This document shows, piece after piece, positions 31,438 through 39,150 of a stretch of 64,000 bases of DNA. Both the position numbers and the translations under genes were made by a program. A model generated the notes under the pieces. That model did not search any database. It was not told the origin of the DNA and saw nothing but the letters and a program-made list of their open reading frames with translations. The stretch lies in contig NZ_SMCV01000012.1 in the NCBI RefSeq assembly GCF_004342285.1, positions 1 through 64,000 of the forward strand, read 5' to 3'. Source of the DNA: Klebsiella sp. BIGb0138 (GTDB lineage Bacteria > Pseudomonadota > Gammaproteobacteria > Enterobacterales > Enterobacteriaceae). Positions within the stretch are counted from its first letter, which is position 1; each line of letters opens with the position of its first letter.

Positions 31438-31671
31438 ATGAAAGTTGAAATCACGATCGACCGTAAGAAAAAATTGCCTGATGGAGCTGAGCCTGCTTTA
31501 GAGGCTGAGTTGCTGCGACGATTAAATCAAAAATATGACAACTGCAAATTGACGATCCGCCGTACAGGGGCTGATGGGCTCAGTGTGTTCGGTGGCATGG
31601 CCGGCGATAAAGAAACTATCGAAGAGATCCTCCAGGAGACGTGGGAAAGCGCTGACGACTGGTTTTACTAA
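31438..31671 (+). CDS. DinI-like SOS modulator
   Basis: The 77-residue protein matches DinI (81 residues) in length and motifs: MKVEITIDRKKKLPDGAEPALEAEL at the start and ILQETWESADDWF at the end, nearly identical to E. coli DinI. DinI binds RecA filaments and tunes RecA's coprotease activity. The ATG at 31438 follows GGGG. A LexA box just upstream gives SOS induction. Since the repressor lacks a peptidase domain, this is the clearest link of the phage to the SOS response. Confidence 0.93.
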   Translation: MKVEITIDRKKKLPDGAEPALEAELLRRLNQKYDNCKLTIRRTGADGLSVFGGMAGDKETIEEILQETWESADDWFY

Positions 31672-31779
31672 TTCACCTTTTTTGGTGGCTGGCATTTTGC
31701 AAAGTATCGCAGTAAGCGTGTCCCTTTGATGCTGTCGCCGGACTTAATTTTTGCGTCTGTATGTCGCTCAGGGGGTAAT

Positions 31780-32028
31780 GTGAGTGATGGTATTGAGGTT
31801 CCTGCTGATCATTCCTGGTACGACGTTGTTAGGAGATCAGACGGTGCCATTATTTGTAGCTTCCCGGCCGAAGGAAGGCATCTGGTTTACAGGGTTAATG
31901 GCATAATTTCGATGCGCCCATTATTGCCAGATGAAGAGATTTTTACGCTGAATGGATTTATGAAGTTTGCTCAACGACTTGGCTACCGAGTTTTGCCACC
32001 TTCTGATAATATGAAATCAACGGCCTGA
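31780..32028 (+). CDS. Phage hypothetical protein
   Basis: With a GTG start at 31780 (preceded by AGGGGG) the product has 82 residues; an ATG at 31729 would add 17 residues but has no ribosome binding site. The sequence (DHSWYDVVRRSDGAIICSFPAEGRHLVYRVNG) looks like a small alpha/beta fold. No family is recognised. Confidence 0.6.
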   Translation: MSDGIEVPADHSWYDVVRRSDGAIICSFPAEGRHLVYRVNGIISMRPLLPDEEIFTLNGFMKFAQRLGYRVLPPSDNMKSTA

Positions 32029-32063
32029 ACAACCGTTAACCTACTGCGCCACCGGAGATAACG

Positions 32064-32663
32064 ATGGCGCAGCAATTACACCTAATAAAGCAGTCTCAAG
32101 GCATACTGATCCCTGCCACGCAGGAGAACAGCGATTTTCTTCAATCAAAATGCAAGCTCGGCGCCGTCCTGGAAGCCGACTACAAACTCGTCCGCAATCC
32201 GGCTTTTCATCGCCGTTACTTTGCTTTACTCAATCTCGGATTCGAATACTGGGAGCCTACCGGCGGGGCGATCTCATCCAATGAACGCCGACTGGTGACC
32301 GGGTATGCAAAATACCTGGCAGCGTATGGCGGCAATGAATCAGCGTTACTCGATGCCGCCGAGCAATACCTCGACCGGATAGCAGAGAAACGCGCAGGCA
32401 GCATCAGCATTTGCAAATCTTTCGACGCCTATCGGGCGTGGGTCATTGTCGAAGCCGGTCACTATGACGCCATACAGCTGCCGGACGGCACCCTTAAAAA
32501 ACACCCTCGCAGCATTTCTTTCGCCAGCATGGACGAATGCGAATTTCAGGATTTGTATAAAGCATCGCTGGATGTTCTCTGGCGGTGGATCCTCTCCCGT
32601 TCATTCAACAGCCCATTGGAAGCAGAGAACGCCGCAAACCAGTTGCTGAGCTTCGCGGGGTGA
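32064..32663 (+). CDS. DUF1367-like phage protein
   Basis: The 199-residue protein begins MAQQLHLIKQSQGILIPATQENSDFLQSKCKLGAVLEADYKLVRNPAFHRRYFALLNLGFEYW in outline. It fits DUF1367 of the nin-like region of lambdoid phages, as remembered; only parts are quoted here and function is unknown. GGAG precedes the ATG. It opens a tight operon ending with rusA and the Q gene. Confidence 0.75.
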   Translation: MAQQLHLIKQSQGILIPATQENSDFLQSKCKLGAVLEADYKLVRNPAFHRRYFALLNLGFEYWEPTGGAISSNERRLVTGYAKYLAAYGGNESALLDAAEQYLDRIAEKRAGSISICKSFDAYRAWVIVEAGHYDAIQLPDGTLKKHPRSISFASMDECEFQDLYKASLDVLWRWILSRSFNSPLEAENAANQLLSFAG

Positions 32664-32869
32664 TGGCTATGACTATTTCATGGTTTCATCACCCGGAATG
32701 CACAACTCTGCAGGCCGATGAACTGGTGGCTAAATACCGTCAGCGAGGGATAAAGGTTGAACGCAGTTTAAACCCTGACCTCCTTACCTGGACCGTCAGC
32801 GTGCAGCTGGAGGAGGACAAGAACCCTCCGCGCCCGGATTCCCGCTGGCGTAACCGGATGTGGGGGTGA
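32663..32869 (+). CDS. Small nin-region protein
   Basis: Starting at the ATG overlapping the previous stop (TGATG), or at the ATG two codons later, the product has 66-68 residues (MTISWFHHPECTTLQADELVAKYRQRG...). No function is known to me. It lies between a DUF1367-like gene and a ybcO-like gene, a common order in lambdoid prophages. Confidence 0.7.
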   Translation: MAMTISWFHHPECTTLQADELVAKYRQRGIKVERSLNPDLLTWTVSVQLEEDKNPPRPDSRWRNRMWG

Positions 32870-32871
32870 TT

Positions 32872-33168
32872 ATGGCGAACCTACGCAAAGCGGCGCGTGG
32901 CCGCGAATGTACCGTGCGGATCCCCGGGCACTGCAACGGCAACCCGGAAACCAGCGTGCTGGCACATTACCGACTGGCAGGGACGTGCGGTACTGGATGT
33001 AAGCCGGACGACACCCAGGCAGCCATAGCATGCAACGGGTGCCATGACGTGATCGACGGCCGAGCCAAAACCACCGATTTCACCTATGACGAATTGCGCC
33101 TGATGCACGCTGAGGGGGTAATGCGCACCCTGGAAATCTGGCGGAAAGAGGGACTTATCAAATCATGA
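32872..33168 (+). CDS. YbcO-like protein (DUF1364 nuclease-like)
   Basis: The 98-residue product matches E. coli YbcO of prophage DLP12: LRKAARGRECTVRIPGHCNGNPETSVLAH, then GTGCKPDDTQAAIACNGCHDVIDGR. The Cys/His pattern suggests zinc binding and an HNH-like fold; nuclease activity is presumed. The ATG at 32872 follows GGGGG. It lies directly before rusA, consistent with a role in recombination or DNA processing. Confidence 0.88.
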   Translation: MANLRKAARGRECTVRIPGHCNGNPETSVLAHYRLAGTCGTGCKPDDTQAAIACNGCHDVIDGRAKTTDFTYDELRLMHAEGVMRTLEIWRKEGLIKS

Positions 33169-33521
33169 AAATCTACGATATCACGCCAATCGGCAAACCC
33201 AGGATGACCAGAGCTGATAAGTGGAAGCAGCGTCCAGCAGTAATGCGTTACCGGGCATTCTGTGATGAAGCTCGTCTTCGCAACATTTACCTGCCAGAGT
33301 CCGGCGCTCACGTCACGTTCGTCATGCCTATGCCGCAAAGCTGGAGTCAGAAAAAGAGGGCGCAATACGCAGGACGTCCACATCAGTCAAAGCCCGACTG
33401 CGACAATATGCTGAAAGCCCTAATGGACGCCCTCTATGACGATGATTCACACGTCTGGGATTGCCGCATCACCAAAATATGGGGCGAGAAAGGGCAGATC
33501 ATCATTGGGGAATCTCTATGA
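33165..33521 (+). CDS. rusA: RusA Holliday-junction resolvase
   Basis: RusA cuts four-way DNA junctions as a dimer, preferring sites 5' of CC. The 118-residue product matches E. coli RusA in length (120) and holds the catalytic acids D78 and D80 (KPDCDN) and the D92-D94 cluster (LYDDDSHVWD). It overlaps the ybcO-like gene by four bases. Confidence 0.94.
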   Translation: MKIYDITPIGKPRMTRADKWKQRPAVMRYRAFCDEARLRNIYLPESGAHVTFVMPMPQSWSQKKRAQYAGRPHQSKPDCDNMLKALMDALYDDDSHVWDCRITKIWGEKGQIIIGESL

Positions 33522-33640
33522 CCCTCGATCACTTCATGCAGTACCAAACCGAGAGCGTTAAGCGCGCCAGTATGCCGCCAGTAGCGAAACATAGCCGTAC
33601 CAAAACCAATCAGCCACAGAAAGCAGGGGAATCATTGTGA
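33518..33640 (+). CDS. 40-residue linker gene between rusA and Q
   Basis: The frame (MTLDHFMQYQTESVKRASMPP...) has its ATG overlapping the rusA stop and its stop overlapping the GTG of the Q gene. Coupling on both sides supports real translation. The product is basic and probably disordered. Function unknown. Confidence 0.6.
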   Translation: MTLDHFMQYQTESVKRASMPPVAKHSRTKTNQPQKAGESL

Positions 33641-34434
33641 AACTTGAAGCATTACCGAAATTTTTCTCGCCAAAGTCGATGATGCCCGGCGCTGTACCAT
33701 GTGGGATCACCGCTGAAACACTGTCGATTACCGATGTTATGGCAGCTCTTGGTTTGGCAACTTCAAAATCAGCGATAGGCATCGAGCTCTACCTGGCAAA
33801 AGCGGGCGTTCTTCATACGGACAACATCCTCGCCTTTATCTATGAGCTTGCCACTCAACGCGCCAGCCGGAACCGCGCGCTGCAGGCCATGCCGGAACAA
33901 CAGCGAGAAGCATTCCTGCTCATTCTGGCCCAATACGTTTTTCGGGATTACTCGCTTAGCGCCGCAAGCAGGGTGACTTGCAGTAGTTGCGGCGGGGCCG
34001 GGTTCATTGACGCGGAGGTATTCACCAACAAAGTGACCTACCCAGATGGCAAGCCACCGAAATGGGTCAAAGTTACGAAGGGGATCTCCCCATCAGACTG
34101 GGAGGAAGTTAAAACCATTCGTGAGCAGGTAAGGGTAATCTGCAAAGCTTGCAACGGGAAGGGAAGCACAAAGAACGAATGCCGCTGCCGTGGACGTGGC
34201 GAGGTTTTGGATAAAAAAAAATCTGAGCTGCAGGGGCTTCCCGTTTTTAAGCAATGTCCTCGTTGCAGCGGGCGTGGCTACCCGCGATTGAAAGACACGG
34301 AGGTATTCAAAGCGCTGGGCGTTACTGAAACGAGCTGGCGCAGAAACTTCAAATTGTTCTTCGATCGACTGGTGGAGTATTGCCACGTTGAAGAGTCCTT
34401 TGCAGAAAAGATTCTCGAAAAGGTAACGAGGTGA
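33637..34434 (+). CDS. Late antiterminator Q (phage 82/DLP12 type)
   Basis: Q-type proteins load on RNA polymerase at the late promoter and let it pass terminators into the lysis and structural genes. The 265-residue product has four DnaJ-like Cys pairs: CSSC (115/118), CKAC (169/172), CRC (182/184) and CPRC (207/210), with G-rich spacers as in the 82-type Q family. The helical C-terminus (FKALGVTETSWRRNFKLFFDRLVEY) may bind DNA. GTG start. A candidate late promoter lies 16 bp downstream. Confidence 0.88.
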   Translation: MKLEALPKFFSPKSMMPGAVPCGITAETLSITDVMAALGLATSKSAIGIELYLAKAGVLHTDNILAFIYELATQRASRNRALQAMPEQQREAFLLILAQYVFRDYSLSAASRVTCSSCGGAGFIDAEVFTNKVTYPDGKPPKWVKVTKGISPSDWEEVKTIREQVRVICKACNGKGSTKNECRCRGRGEVLDKKKSELQGLPVFKQCPRCSGRGYPRLKDTEVFKALGVTETSWRRNFKLFFDRLVEYCHVEESFAEKILEKVTR

Positions 34435-34449
34435 TTTTTCAGCAGGCTA

Positions 34450-34478
34450 TTGCAAACGTGGCGGAAATTGGCTAATCT
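34450..34478 (+). promoter_or_regulatory. Candidate late promoter PR'
   Basis: TTGCAA (34450-34455), 17 bases and TAATCT (34473-34478) lie right after the Q gene. Transcription would start near 34485 and meet the terminator at 34522-34545, giving a RNA of about 60 nt unless Q acts. This matches the lambda PR'-tR' logic. Confidence 0.6.
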
Positions 34479-34521
34479 CATTTCAACGATGGGATATTTC
34501 GCCCACGTTAAAGACGTTTAG

Positions 34522-34545
34522 ACCTCGCCTCGGCGGGGTTTTTGC
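34522..34545 (+). terminator. First late terminator (tR'-like)
   Basis: CCTCGCC-tc-GGCGGGG followed by TTTTTGCTTTT. It lies about 40 bp after the predicted PR' start and would need Q to be read through. Confidence 0.85.
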
Positions 34546-34552
34546 TTTTCTG

Positions 34553-34574
34553 GGCTCGCATCTGCGGGCCTTTT
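34553..34574 (+). terminator. Second late terminator
   Basis: GGCTCGCA-tc-TGCGGGCC followed by TTTT. The motif, including the following ATTTGTG, recurs in similar form at 34930-34954. Confidence 0.8.
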
Positions 34575-34929
34575 CTATTTGTGACGTGCTCAAGCGAGCT
34601 GCAACGTAGGCCACCGCAAAGACCTGTGAATCGGCTGGGCCGCAGTTGCTGGCGGTTAATACCAAAACTGAGCGGCAGGAAGTAAGCAGGTGTAGCGGCC
34701 TGGTGTCACAACCCTATCCCTTACCTTAGGGCTTAACCGGGAGAAAGCCGCCGGATAAACGTAACCGGCACATATAGGCAGCGGGGCCAGCGTCTGAAGC
34801 GAATCCCGATCGCGATGCGAAACCTACATGTCCCAGTTGACCGCAAAGCGACTCCAAAACAGGGCCACAATTTGAATCTGAGCAAACTGCAGTTGAGCTC
34901 CCCGTACCAGTAAGCGGGCAAAATTTTTA
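34575..34929. other. Non-coding leader of the late operon
   Basis: No convincing gene, tRNA or SD-led reading frame is seen in these 355 bases or in 34955-35151. The stretch is GC-balanced and bounded by similar terminators, so it may be an untranslated leader or encode a small RNA. A weak hairpin CCCT...AGGG lies near 34710-34730. Confidence 0.4.
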
Positions 34930-34954
34930 GGCTGCGCATTTGCGTGGCCTTTTT
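34930..34954 (+). terminator. Third late terminator
   Basis: GGCTGCGCA-tt-TGCGTGGCC followed by TTTTT, with the same downstream word ATTTGTG as the terminator at 34553. The pair suggests a duplicated terminator cassette. Confidence 0.75.
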
Positions 34955-35151
34955 CATTTGTGCCGCCAGAACGTCACTCGCTCTGTGCTTTGTCGTAAAT
35001 CCATCTGGCGGCCTTTCAAATAGGCCCACTGTCTGACGGGCTCATAACCCAATCCGGGCAGGTTAAACGCATAGCGCCAACTATGCGTTAACAGGGCCGC
35101 CCATTCCTTTCCCCTCTTCAGAGAGGAACTCACAGCAATAAAGAGGGGCAT

Positions 35152-35547
35152 ATGTCCGCAGAACCTATTTCTGGCACCGCAGTTGCGTCGGCGGGGCTTG
35201 CTGGCGCCAGTGTGTTTGGCCTGGCGACAGGCATTGATTACGGCGTCGTGTTTGGTGCCTTTGCTGGTTCCGTTTTTTATGTGGTAACCGCGGCAGATAT
35301 TAGCCGAATCAGGCTGGCTGGATATTTCCTGACATCGTTTATCGTGGGCGTGCTTGGCGCCGGGCTGGCGGGTTCAAAGTTGAATTCACTAACCCATTAC
35401 GATAAACCGCTGGATGCACTGGGTGCTGTTATTTTTTCAGCTTTATGCATAAAGGTGCTTACCTTCCTCGACAGTCAGGATCTGAAAGGCCTGTTTGGAA
35501 TACTTTCCCGAATATGGGGAGGAGGTTCAAATGGTAATAGCAAATGA
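35152..35547 (+). CDS. Putative holin (glycine-rich membrane protein)
   Basis: The 131-residue protein has three or four hydrophobic segments (ASAGLAGASVFGLATGI, VVFGAFAGSVFYVVTA, GYFLTSFIVGVLGAGLAG, LGAVIFSALCIKVLTF) and a short polar tail. It is first in the lysis cassette, where holins lie, and probably makes the membrane hole that releases endolysin. The family is not identified with certainty. It overlaps the next gene by 17 bases. Confidence 0.7.
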   Translation: MSAEPISGTAVASAGLAGASVFGLATGIDYGVVFGAFAGSVFYVVTAADISRIRLAGYFLTSFIVGVLGAGLAGSKLNSLTHYDKPLDALGAVIFSALCIKVLTFLDSQDLKGLFGILSRIWGGGSNGNSK

Positions 35548-35863
35548 TCCGGTAATGATGCTCGGCCAGATGGTTAACGCTGTTCTGATAAGTGATACCA
35601 CGGCAAAGGTGAATTCGATCCTCTGTCTGCTGATAATCGGAGCGTTAATGTTCTATCAGCGTCGAGGCGCAAGACACCGGCCAGCAATATCGTTTCTGGC
35701 TTACCTGACAATTCTGGTGTACGCCACCATCCCCTTAAAACTAATTTTCGGTCTGTACCCTCAGTCACACTGGCTGGTGGTTCTGGCAAACATCCTTATT
35801 TGCGCCGCCGTGCTGTGGGCTCGGGGTAACGTGGCGCGTCTGGTAGATACTTTGAGGCACTAA
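35531..35863 (+). CDS. Second holin/antiholin-like membrane protein
   Basis: The 110-residue protein has three membrane helices (VNSILCLLIIGALMFY, FLAYLTILVYATIPLKLIFGL, WLVVLANILICAAVLWA), the layout of the class I phage holin family 3. GGAGG precedes the ATG at 35531. Together with the previous gene it may form a holin/antiholin pair; which is which cannot be told. Confidence 0.75.
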   Translation: MVIANDPVMMLGQMVNAVLISDTTAKVNSILCLLIIGALMFYQRRGARHRPAISFLAYLTILVYATIPLKLIFGLYPQSHWLVVLANILICAAVLWARGNVARLVDTLRH

Positions 35864-35922
35864 TGAATCAATCACAGTTTCAGGTGGCGGCTGGTATCAG
35901 CGCCGGGTTAGTTGCGCGCTGA
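35863..35922 (+). pseudogene. N-terminal remnant of a GH19-type endolysin
   Basis: A 19-codon frame (MNQSQFQVAAGISAGLVAR) starts at an ATG overlapping the holin stop (TAATG). Its sequence resembles the usual first residues of chitinase-like GH19 phage lysozymes, recalled from related phages. It then meets a stop, and an unrelated GH108 endolysin starts 31 bp further on. This reads as the scar of an endolysin module exchange. Confidence 0.5.
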
Positions 35923-35952
35923 CAAAGACAGAGACAATAACAAGGCATAATC

Positions 35953-36495
35953 ATGGCAACAGCAGATCAAGTCATCGAGGGCATCCTCGGAAAAGAAGGC
36001 GGCTATGTCGATCATCCGTCAGATAAAGGCGGGCCGACCCGCTGGGGCATCACCCAAACCACCGCCCGCGCACATGGGTATACCGGCGACATGCGAAACC
36101 TTCCGCGGGAAACCGCAAAGCAAATCCTACTTAATGACTACTGGTCAGGTCCTCGCTTTGACCAGGTGGCGAGTCTGTCAACGGTTCTGGCGGACGAGCT
36201 TTGTGACACTGGCGTGAACATGGGACCCAGCGTCGCCAGTAAGTTCTTTCAGCGCTGGCTGACAGCAATGAATATGCGTGGGAAGCTTTATCCTGACCTT
36301 ATCCCGGATGGCGCGATTGGACCCCGAACCATCACCGCTCTGAAGGGGTATCTTTCTGCCCGCGGGAAAGAAGGCGAGCAGGTGCTACTTAGAGCACTGA
36401 ATTGCAGCCAGGGTGCCAGGTATCTCGAACTGGCTGAAGGGCGCGAGGCAAACGAGGACTTTCTCTACGGCTGGGTGAAGGAGCGTGTGTTATGA
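35953..36495 (+). CDS. GH108 endolysin
   Basis: The 180-residue muramidase-type enzyme degrades peptidoglycan at lysis. It has the GH108 start: EGILGKEGGYVDHPSDKGGPTRWGIT, with catalytic Glu15 in KEGGY. The C-terminal half is the matching peptidoglycan-binding domain (DGAIGPRTITALKGYL). There is no signal peptide or anchor, so it needs the holin. It replaces an earlier endolysin whose first codons survive just upstream. Confidence 0.93.
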   Translation: MATADQVIEGILGKEGGYVDHPSDKGGPTRWGITQTTARAHGYTGDMRNLPRETAKQILLNDYWSGPRFDQVASLSTVLADELCDTGVNMGPSVASKFFQRWLTAMNMRGKLYPDLIPDGAIGPRTITALKGYLSARGKEGEQVLLRALNCSQGARYLELAEGREANEDFLYGWVKERVL

Positions 36496-36839
36496 AGATG
36501 CTGATTTTCTTCCTGCTGGCGCTGGTGGCCGTGCTGGTCCTGTTGCTACTGCGCAAATACACGCGCCTGGAGTTTGTTGTCCATGCCCGCCTGTTGCTGA
36601 AAACGTGGTCTGTGAGGCTGGGTGCTGCCGGCGCGCTGATTGGAGTTTGGGCGCAGTCGTTCCCGGATGCAGCTCTTCACGCCTGGGCGCTGCTACCGCC
36701 GGACATTAAAGGCATTCTGCCGCCCAATATCGTGGCGATGATTAGTCCCGCGTTGGTAGTTCTGGCGGTGCTATCGCAATACGTAAGGCAGCCGGCGCTG
36801 AAAGAAAAGGCCGACGAACTGAAGGGATCGCCGCAATGA
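36492..36839 (+). CDS. Small membrane protein of the lysis cassette
   Basis: The 115-residue protein has an N-terminal membrane helix (MLIFFLLALVAVLVLLLL), a second near 44-58 and a third near 78-96 (IVAMISPALVVLAVLSQYV). It sits between endolysin and spanins with four-base overlaps on both sides. It may be another holin-related or pinholin-like protein; no function is known to me. Confidence 0.7.
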   Translation: MKMLIFFLLALVAVLVLLLLRKYTRLEFVVHARLLLKTWSVRLGAAGALIGVWAQSFPDAALHAWALLPPDIKGILPPNIVAMISPALVVLAVLSQYVRQPALKEKADELKGSPQ

Positions 36840-37111
36840 GCTTTGAAATAATCGCCGGGTTGGTGGTTGTGATACTGGGAGCTATCGCCGGCGCGTTCGG
36901 TATCGGTCACGCCCGCGGCACCAGTAAAGCCGAAGCAAAGGCAGAGCAGCAACGCACCGAAGAAAACGCCGCTGCTACTGTCGCCGCGGCAGAACGCCGT
37001 GCTGAAGTCACGAAAGGGGCCAGTGATGTACAGGAAGACGTTAAGCGTATGGGCGATGACGATGTTGATCGCGAGCTGCGCGAAAAATTTACCCGCCCCA
37101 GTGGTAGTTGA
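36836..37111 (+). CDS. Inner-membrane spanin (Rz-like)
   Basis: The 91-residue protein has one N-terminal membrane helix (about 5-24) and a periplasmic Ala/Glu/Lys-rich coiled coil (SKAEAKAEQQRTEENAAATVAAAERRAE). This is the i-spanin layout. With the o-spanin encoded in the overlapping frame it bridges the periplasm and fuses the two membranes at the end of lysis. Confidence 0.85.
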   Translation: MSFEIIAGLVVVILGAIAGAFGIGHARGTSKAEAKAEQQRTEENAAATVAAAERRAEVTKGASDVQEDVKRMGDDDVDRELREKFTRPSGS

Positions 37112-37259
37112 TACCACCTGCAGCTGGGTGCGGATCATCTACCTGACCGACCACGATATTGATGTGCTGGACACGCAGACCAAGCGTGACATTCTGACGC
37201 ATAACAAAATGGTGCAGATTATCTGTGCTAAGTATATGAATGCTAAAAGTGCAAGTTAA
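37026..37259 (+). CDS. Outer-membrane spanin lipoprotein (Rz1-like)
   Basis: The 77-residue product starts inside the Rz-like gene in another frame (ATG 37026) and has a lipoprotein signal ending LIAS-C, Cys near residue 18. After cleavage and lipidation it would sit in the outer membrane. The overlap of 86 bases with Rz is the classic nested-to-overlapping spanin arrangement. The mature part is longer than lambda Rz1 and less proline-rich. Confidence 0.85.
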   Translation: MYRKTLSVWAMTMLIASCAKNLPAPVVVDTTCSWVRIIYLTDHDIDVLDTQTKRDILTHNKMVQIICAKYMNAKSAS

Positions 37260-37299
37260 CAAGTTATGGGAGCGGTAAATAGTTGAGAGCAAATTGGTG

Positions 37300-37327
37300 T
37301 TCACAATAAAAATTTTTTTGCTATATT
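37300..37327 (+). promoter_or_regulatory. Promoter of the AT-rich cassette
   Basis: TTCACA (37300-37305), a 16-base AT-rich spacer and TATATT (37322-37327) lie about 85 bp before the first cassette gene. It would allow expression independent of late transcription, hence in the lysogen. Confidence 0.55.
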
Positions 37328-37413
37328 GCTGATGATGCCAGCAACAAATGTAAGTTTCTAACTATCAATCAATAACGTGTTGGCAGATTTTTTGACTACA
37401 CGGGATGATTTTT

Positions 37414-37836
37414 ATGTCAGAAGCCGCAGCAGAAGTTTTTCAGGATGCATGGCCTGAATTTTTTCCTAAAGGCGTACCACCGAAGGCAGCCGAAGATGCT
37501 GAGGGGGAATTTTTTCGGTTAGTTCGTGTAAGTCCCCCTTCTGCACAATGTTTTCTCTCGACGCATGAAGAGTACCCGAATCGCCATAAAAAATGTAAAG
37601 GTGAGGCTTTAATATGTATTTTTGGAACCTCTTTCTTTTCTGAAATGAGAGGTGCCAATGATGCTAAAGCCAAATTTCCTGAAGCATTGGGCGACCGTTT
37701 GGTTGCTAAAGGTCAGGTAACCCCATTAATGGGTGTTATGAAAAAAACTTTTGCAGATCCTGCTCATTACACAATTTGGCTTAGAACTAATAGCCATGTA
37801 CATGAACACTTCGAATGTGTGGGAGAAGGCGAATGA
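37414..37836 (+). CDS. Accessory cassette gene 1, unknown function
   Basis: The 140-residue protein starts MSEAAAEVFQDAWPEFFP; an ATG three codons earlier is also possible. It has a compact alpha/beta look (FFRLVRVSPPSAQCFLSTHEEYPN, ALICIFGTSFFSEM, HYTIWLRTNSHVHEHFEC), with several Cys and His near the ends that might bind metal. No signal peptide or membrane segment is visible. Its stop overlaps the start of the next gene (ATGA), so both products are made together. Codon use and base composition are far more AT-rich than the phage backbone. I do not recognise the family. Confidence 0.7.
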   Translation: MSEAAAEVFQDAWPEFFPKGVPPKAAEDAEGEFFRLVRVSPPSAQCFLSTHEEYPNRHKKCKGEALICIFGTSFFSEMRGANDAKAKFPEALGDRLVAKGQVTPLMGVMKKTFADPAHYTIWLRTNSHVHEHFECVGEGE

Positions 37837-39125
37837 GTAATATCTTCCTCCCCAAAACTATGATGGGAACATTAGTTTATAAAAGAGTCTATGAATTCTT
37901 TGAAGAGCCTCGTTTCTTTTCAGTAGAAAATGAAGTTGGCTCTTTATACGTAGTGTATTGGATCTCTGAAGATGAAAATTCAGATAGTTGGTTTATCATA
38001 CCGGTATCCCCAACTAAACTTGAGCTAATTGAAAGAAAGAGAATAGATATTCACTCGGCTCTAACTGCGCATGAGCAAAGTTTTTTTTACAAGGTACAGG
38101 CTCCTTACAATAGAGATGAGACTCCCGCTTGGGATGTTTTGTATGCAGAAGACTTAAATAATTATAAATTACCTGCTAGTGGATTATTCATTAGTTCGGT
38201 TGTTCCCGTTCTTGGTAATGGACGAATTGGCGCACCAATAAAATACTCCACGCATGAAATACATTTGGAAAAAAGCGCTAGGAAAAGTGAAAGTAATCTT
38301 GTTTTAGGCAATGTTTCAAGCGTATGCGACAGATTTAGCGATCTATACAACAGTCTTTTGGATTTTGGCGGCCTTAAAGACAAATTACGTCCAGTTGATG
38401 CTCGCCCAGGGTCGTTCATAATCTCATTTCAGGCAGAGAAGCTTTCTTTGTTTGAAGAATTGTTAAAATCTTTAAGCTCTTTGATAGAAGCAAGAGCTAA
38501 TGTAATTGATTTCATTAATGAAAAAGGGATTGATATTCAGTCACTATCAAACCTTTTTCAGGCAGTTGTTTCTTCCGGTACAAACATGGAGCTCAGAAGC
38601 AACGAGACTGGTGAATTGATTTTTGTATTGACAAAGGCTGGGGCTGATTTTTATCTAAAAGATATCAATAAGTTATCAATGTTATCTGTTAGCGGTCACC
38701 AGATACCGCAAGCCGATACCTTAGAGCGAGTTTTTAATATCGTTGAAGTAAAATGGCGTGGCGAACCTTGCAGTGAGTTCAATACAGGTCTGCAGGAGCG
38801 CCACATATATTATTATATTCATGCTGCTAAGGTATTAGGATTCCTTGATAATAATAGTAAGGTAACATCAGTTGGTCAGCAGTTAATTCAATCAGAAGAC
38901 GATGTTAAACTTAAGATTGCGGCGAGATGTTTTGAAACCAGTCATATAGGTTGGGCTTGGATAAATTGGGCGGGTGTTGAAAATCTCTCTCAGTTAGAAC
39001 CGGAAACTGCAGAAGGCTTTCTTTTAGAGCAATGCCATTCTTTAAGTGCCGAAACCGTGTCTAGGAGGTCTAGAACCATAAGACATTGGTGTAAGGTGCT
39101 AAAAGGGCATTACACGCCCCTTTAA
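37833..39125 (+). CDS. Accessory cassette gene 2, DUF6575-like protein
   Basis: The 430-residue protein starts with GTLVYKRVYEFFEEPRFFSVENEVGSLYVVYWISEDE in outline, which resembles the N-terminal domain named DUF6575 (from memory, not searched). The middle is helical (about 155-240). The C-terminal part (RHIYYYIHAAKVLGFLDNNSKVTSVGQQLI) looks like a winged helix seen in restriction- or defence-linked proteins. No catalytic motif is evident. It is cytosolic by prediction. With gene 1 it forms a self-contained AT-rich pair between the lysis and packaging genes, the typical place for moron or anti-phage genes. Confidence 0.7.
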   Translation: MSNIFLPKTMMGTLVYKRVYEFFEEPRFFSVENEVGSLYVVYWISEDENSDSWFIIPVSPTKLELIERKRIDIHSALTAHEQSFFYKVQAPYNRDETPAWDVLYAEDLNNYKLPASGLFISSVVPVLGNGRIGAPIKYSTHEIHLEKSARKSESNLVLGNVSSVCDRFSDLYNSLLDFGGLKDKLRPVDARPGSFIISFQAEKLSLFEELLKSLSSLIEARANVIDFINEKGIDIQSLSNLFQAVVSSGTNMELRSNETGELIFVLTKAGADFYLKDINKLSMLSVSGHQIPQADTLERVFNIVEVKWRGEPCSEFNTGLQERHIYYYIHAAKVLGFLDNNSKVTSVGQQLIQSEDDVKLKIAARCFETSHIGWAWINWAGVENLSQLEPETAEGFLLEQCHSLSAETVSRRSRTIRHWCKVLKGHYTPL

Positions 39126-39150
39126 GTTCAGTCGATGAATACTATTTTTT

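Noticed and set aside
34575..35151. Search for phage tRNA genes in the late leader
   Set aside because: No acceptor-stem pairing with a T-loop word and CCA-side geometry could be found by eye.
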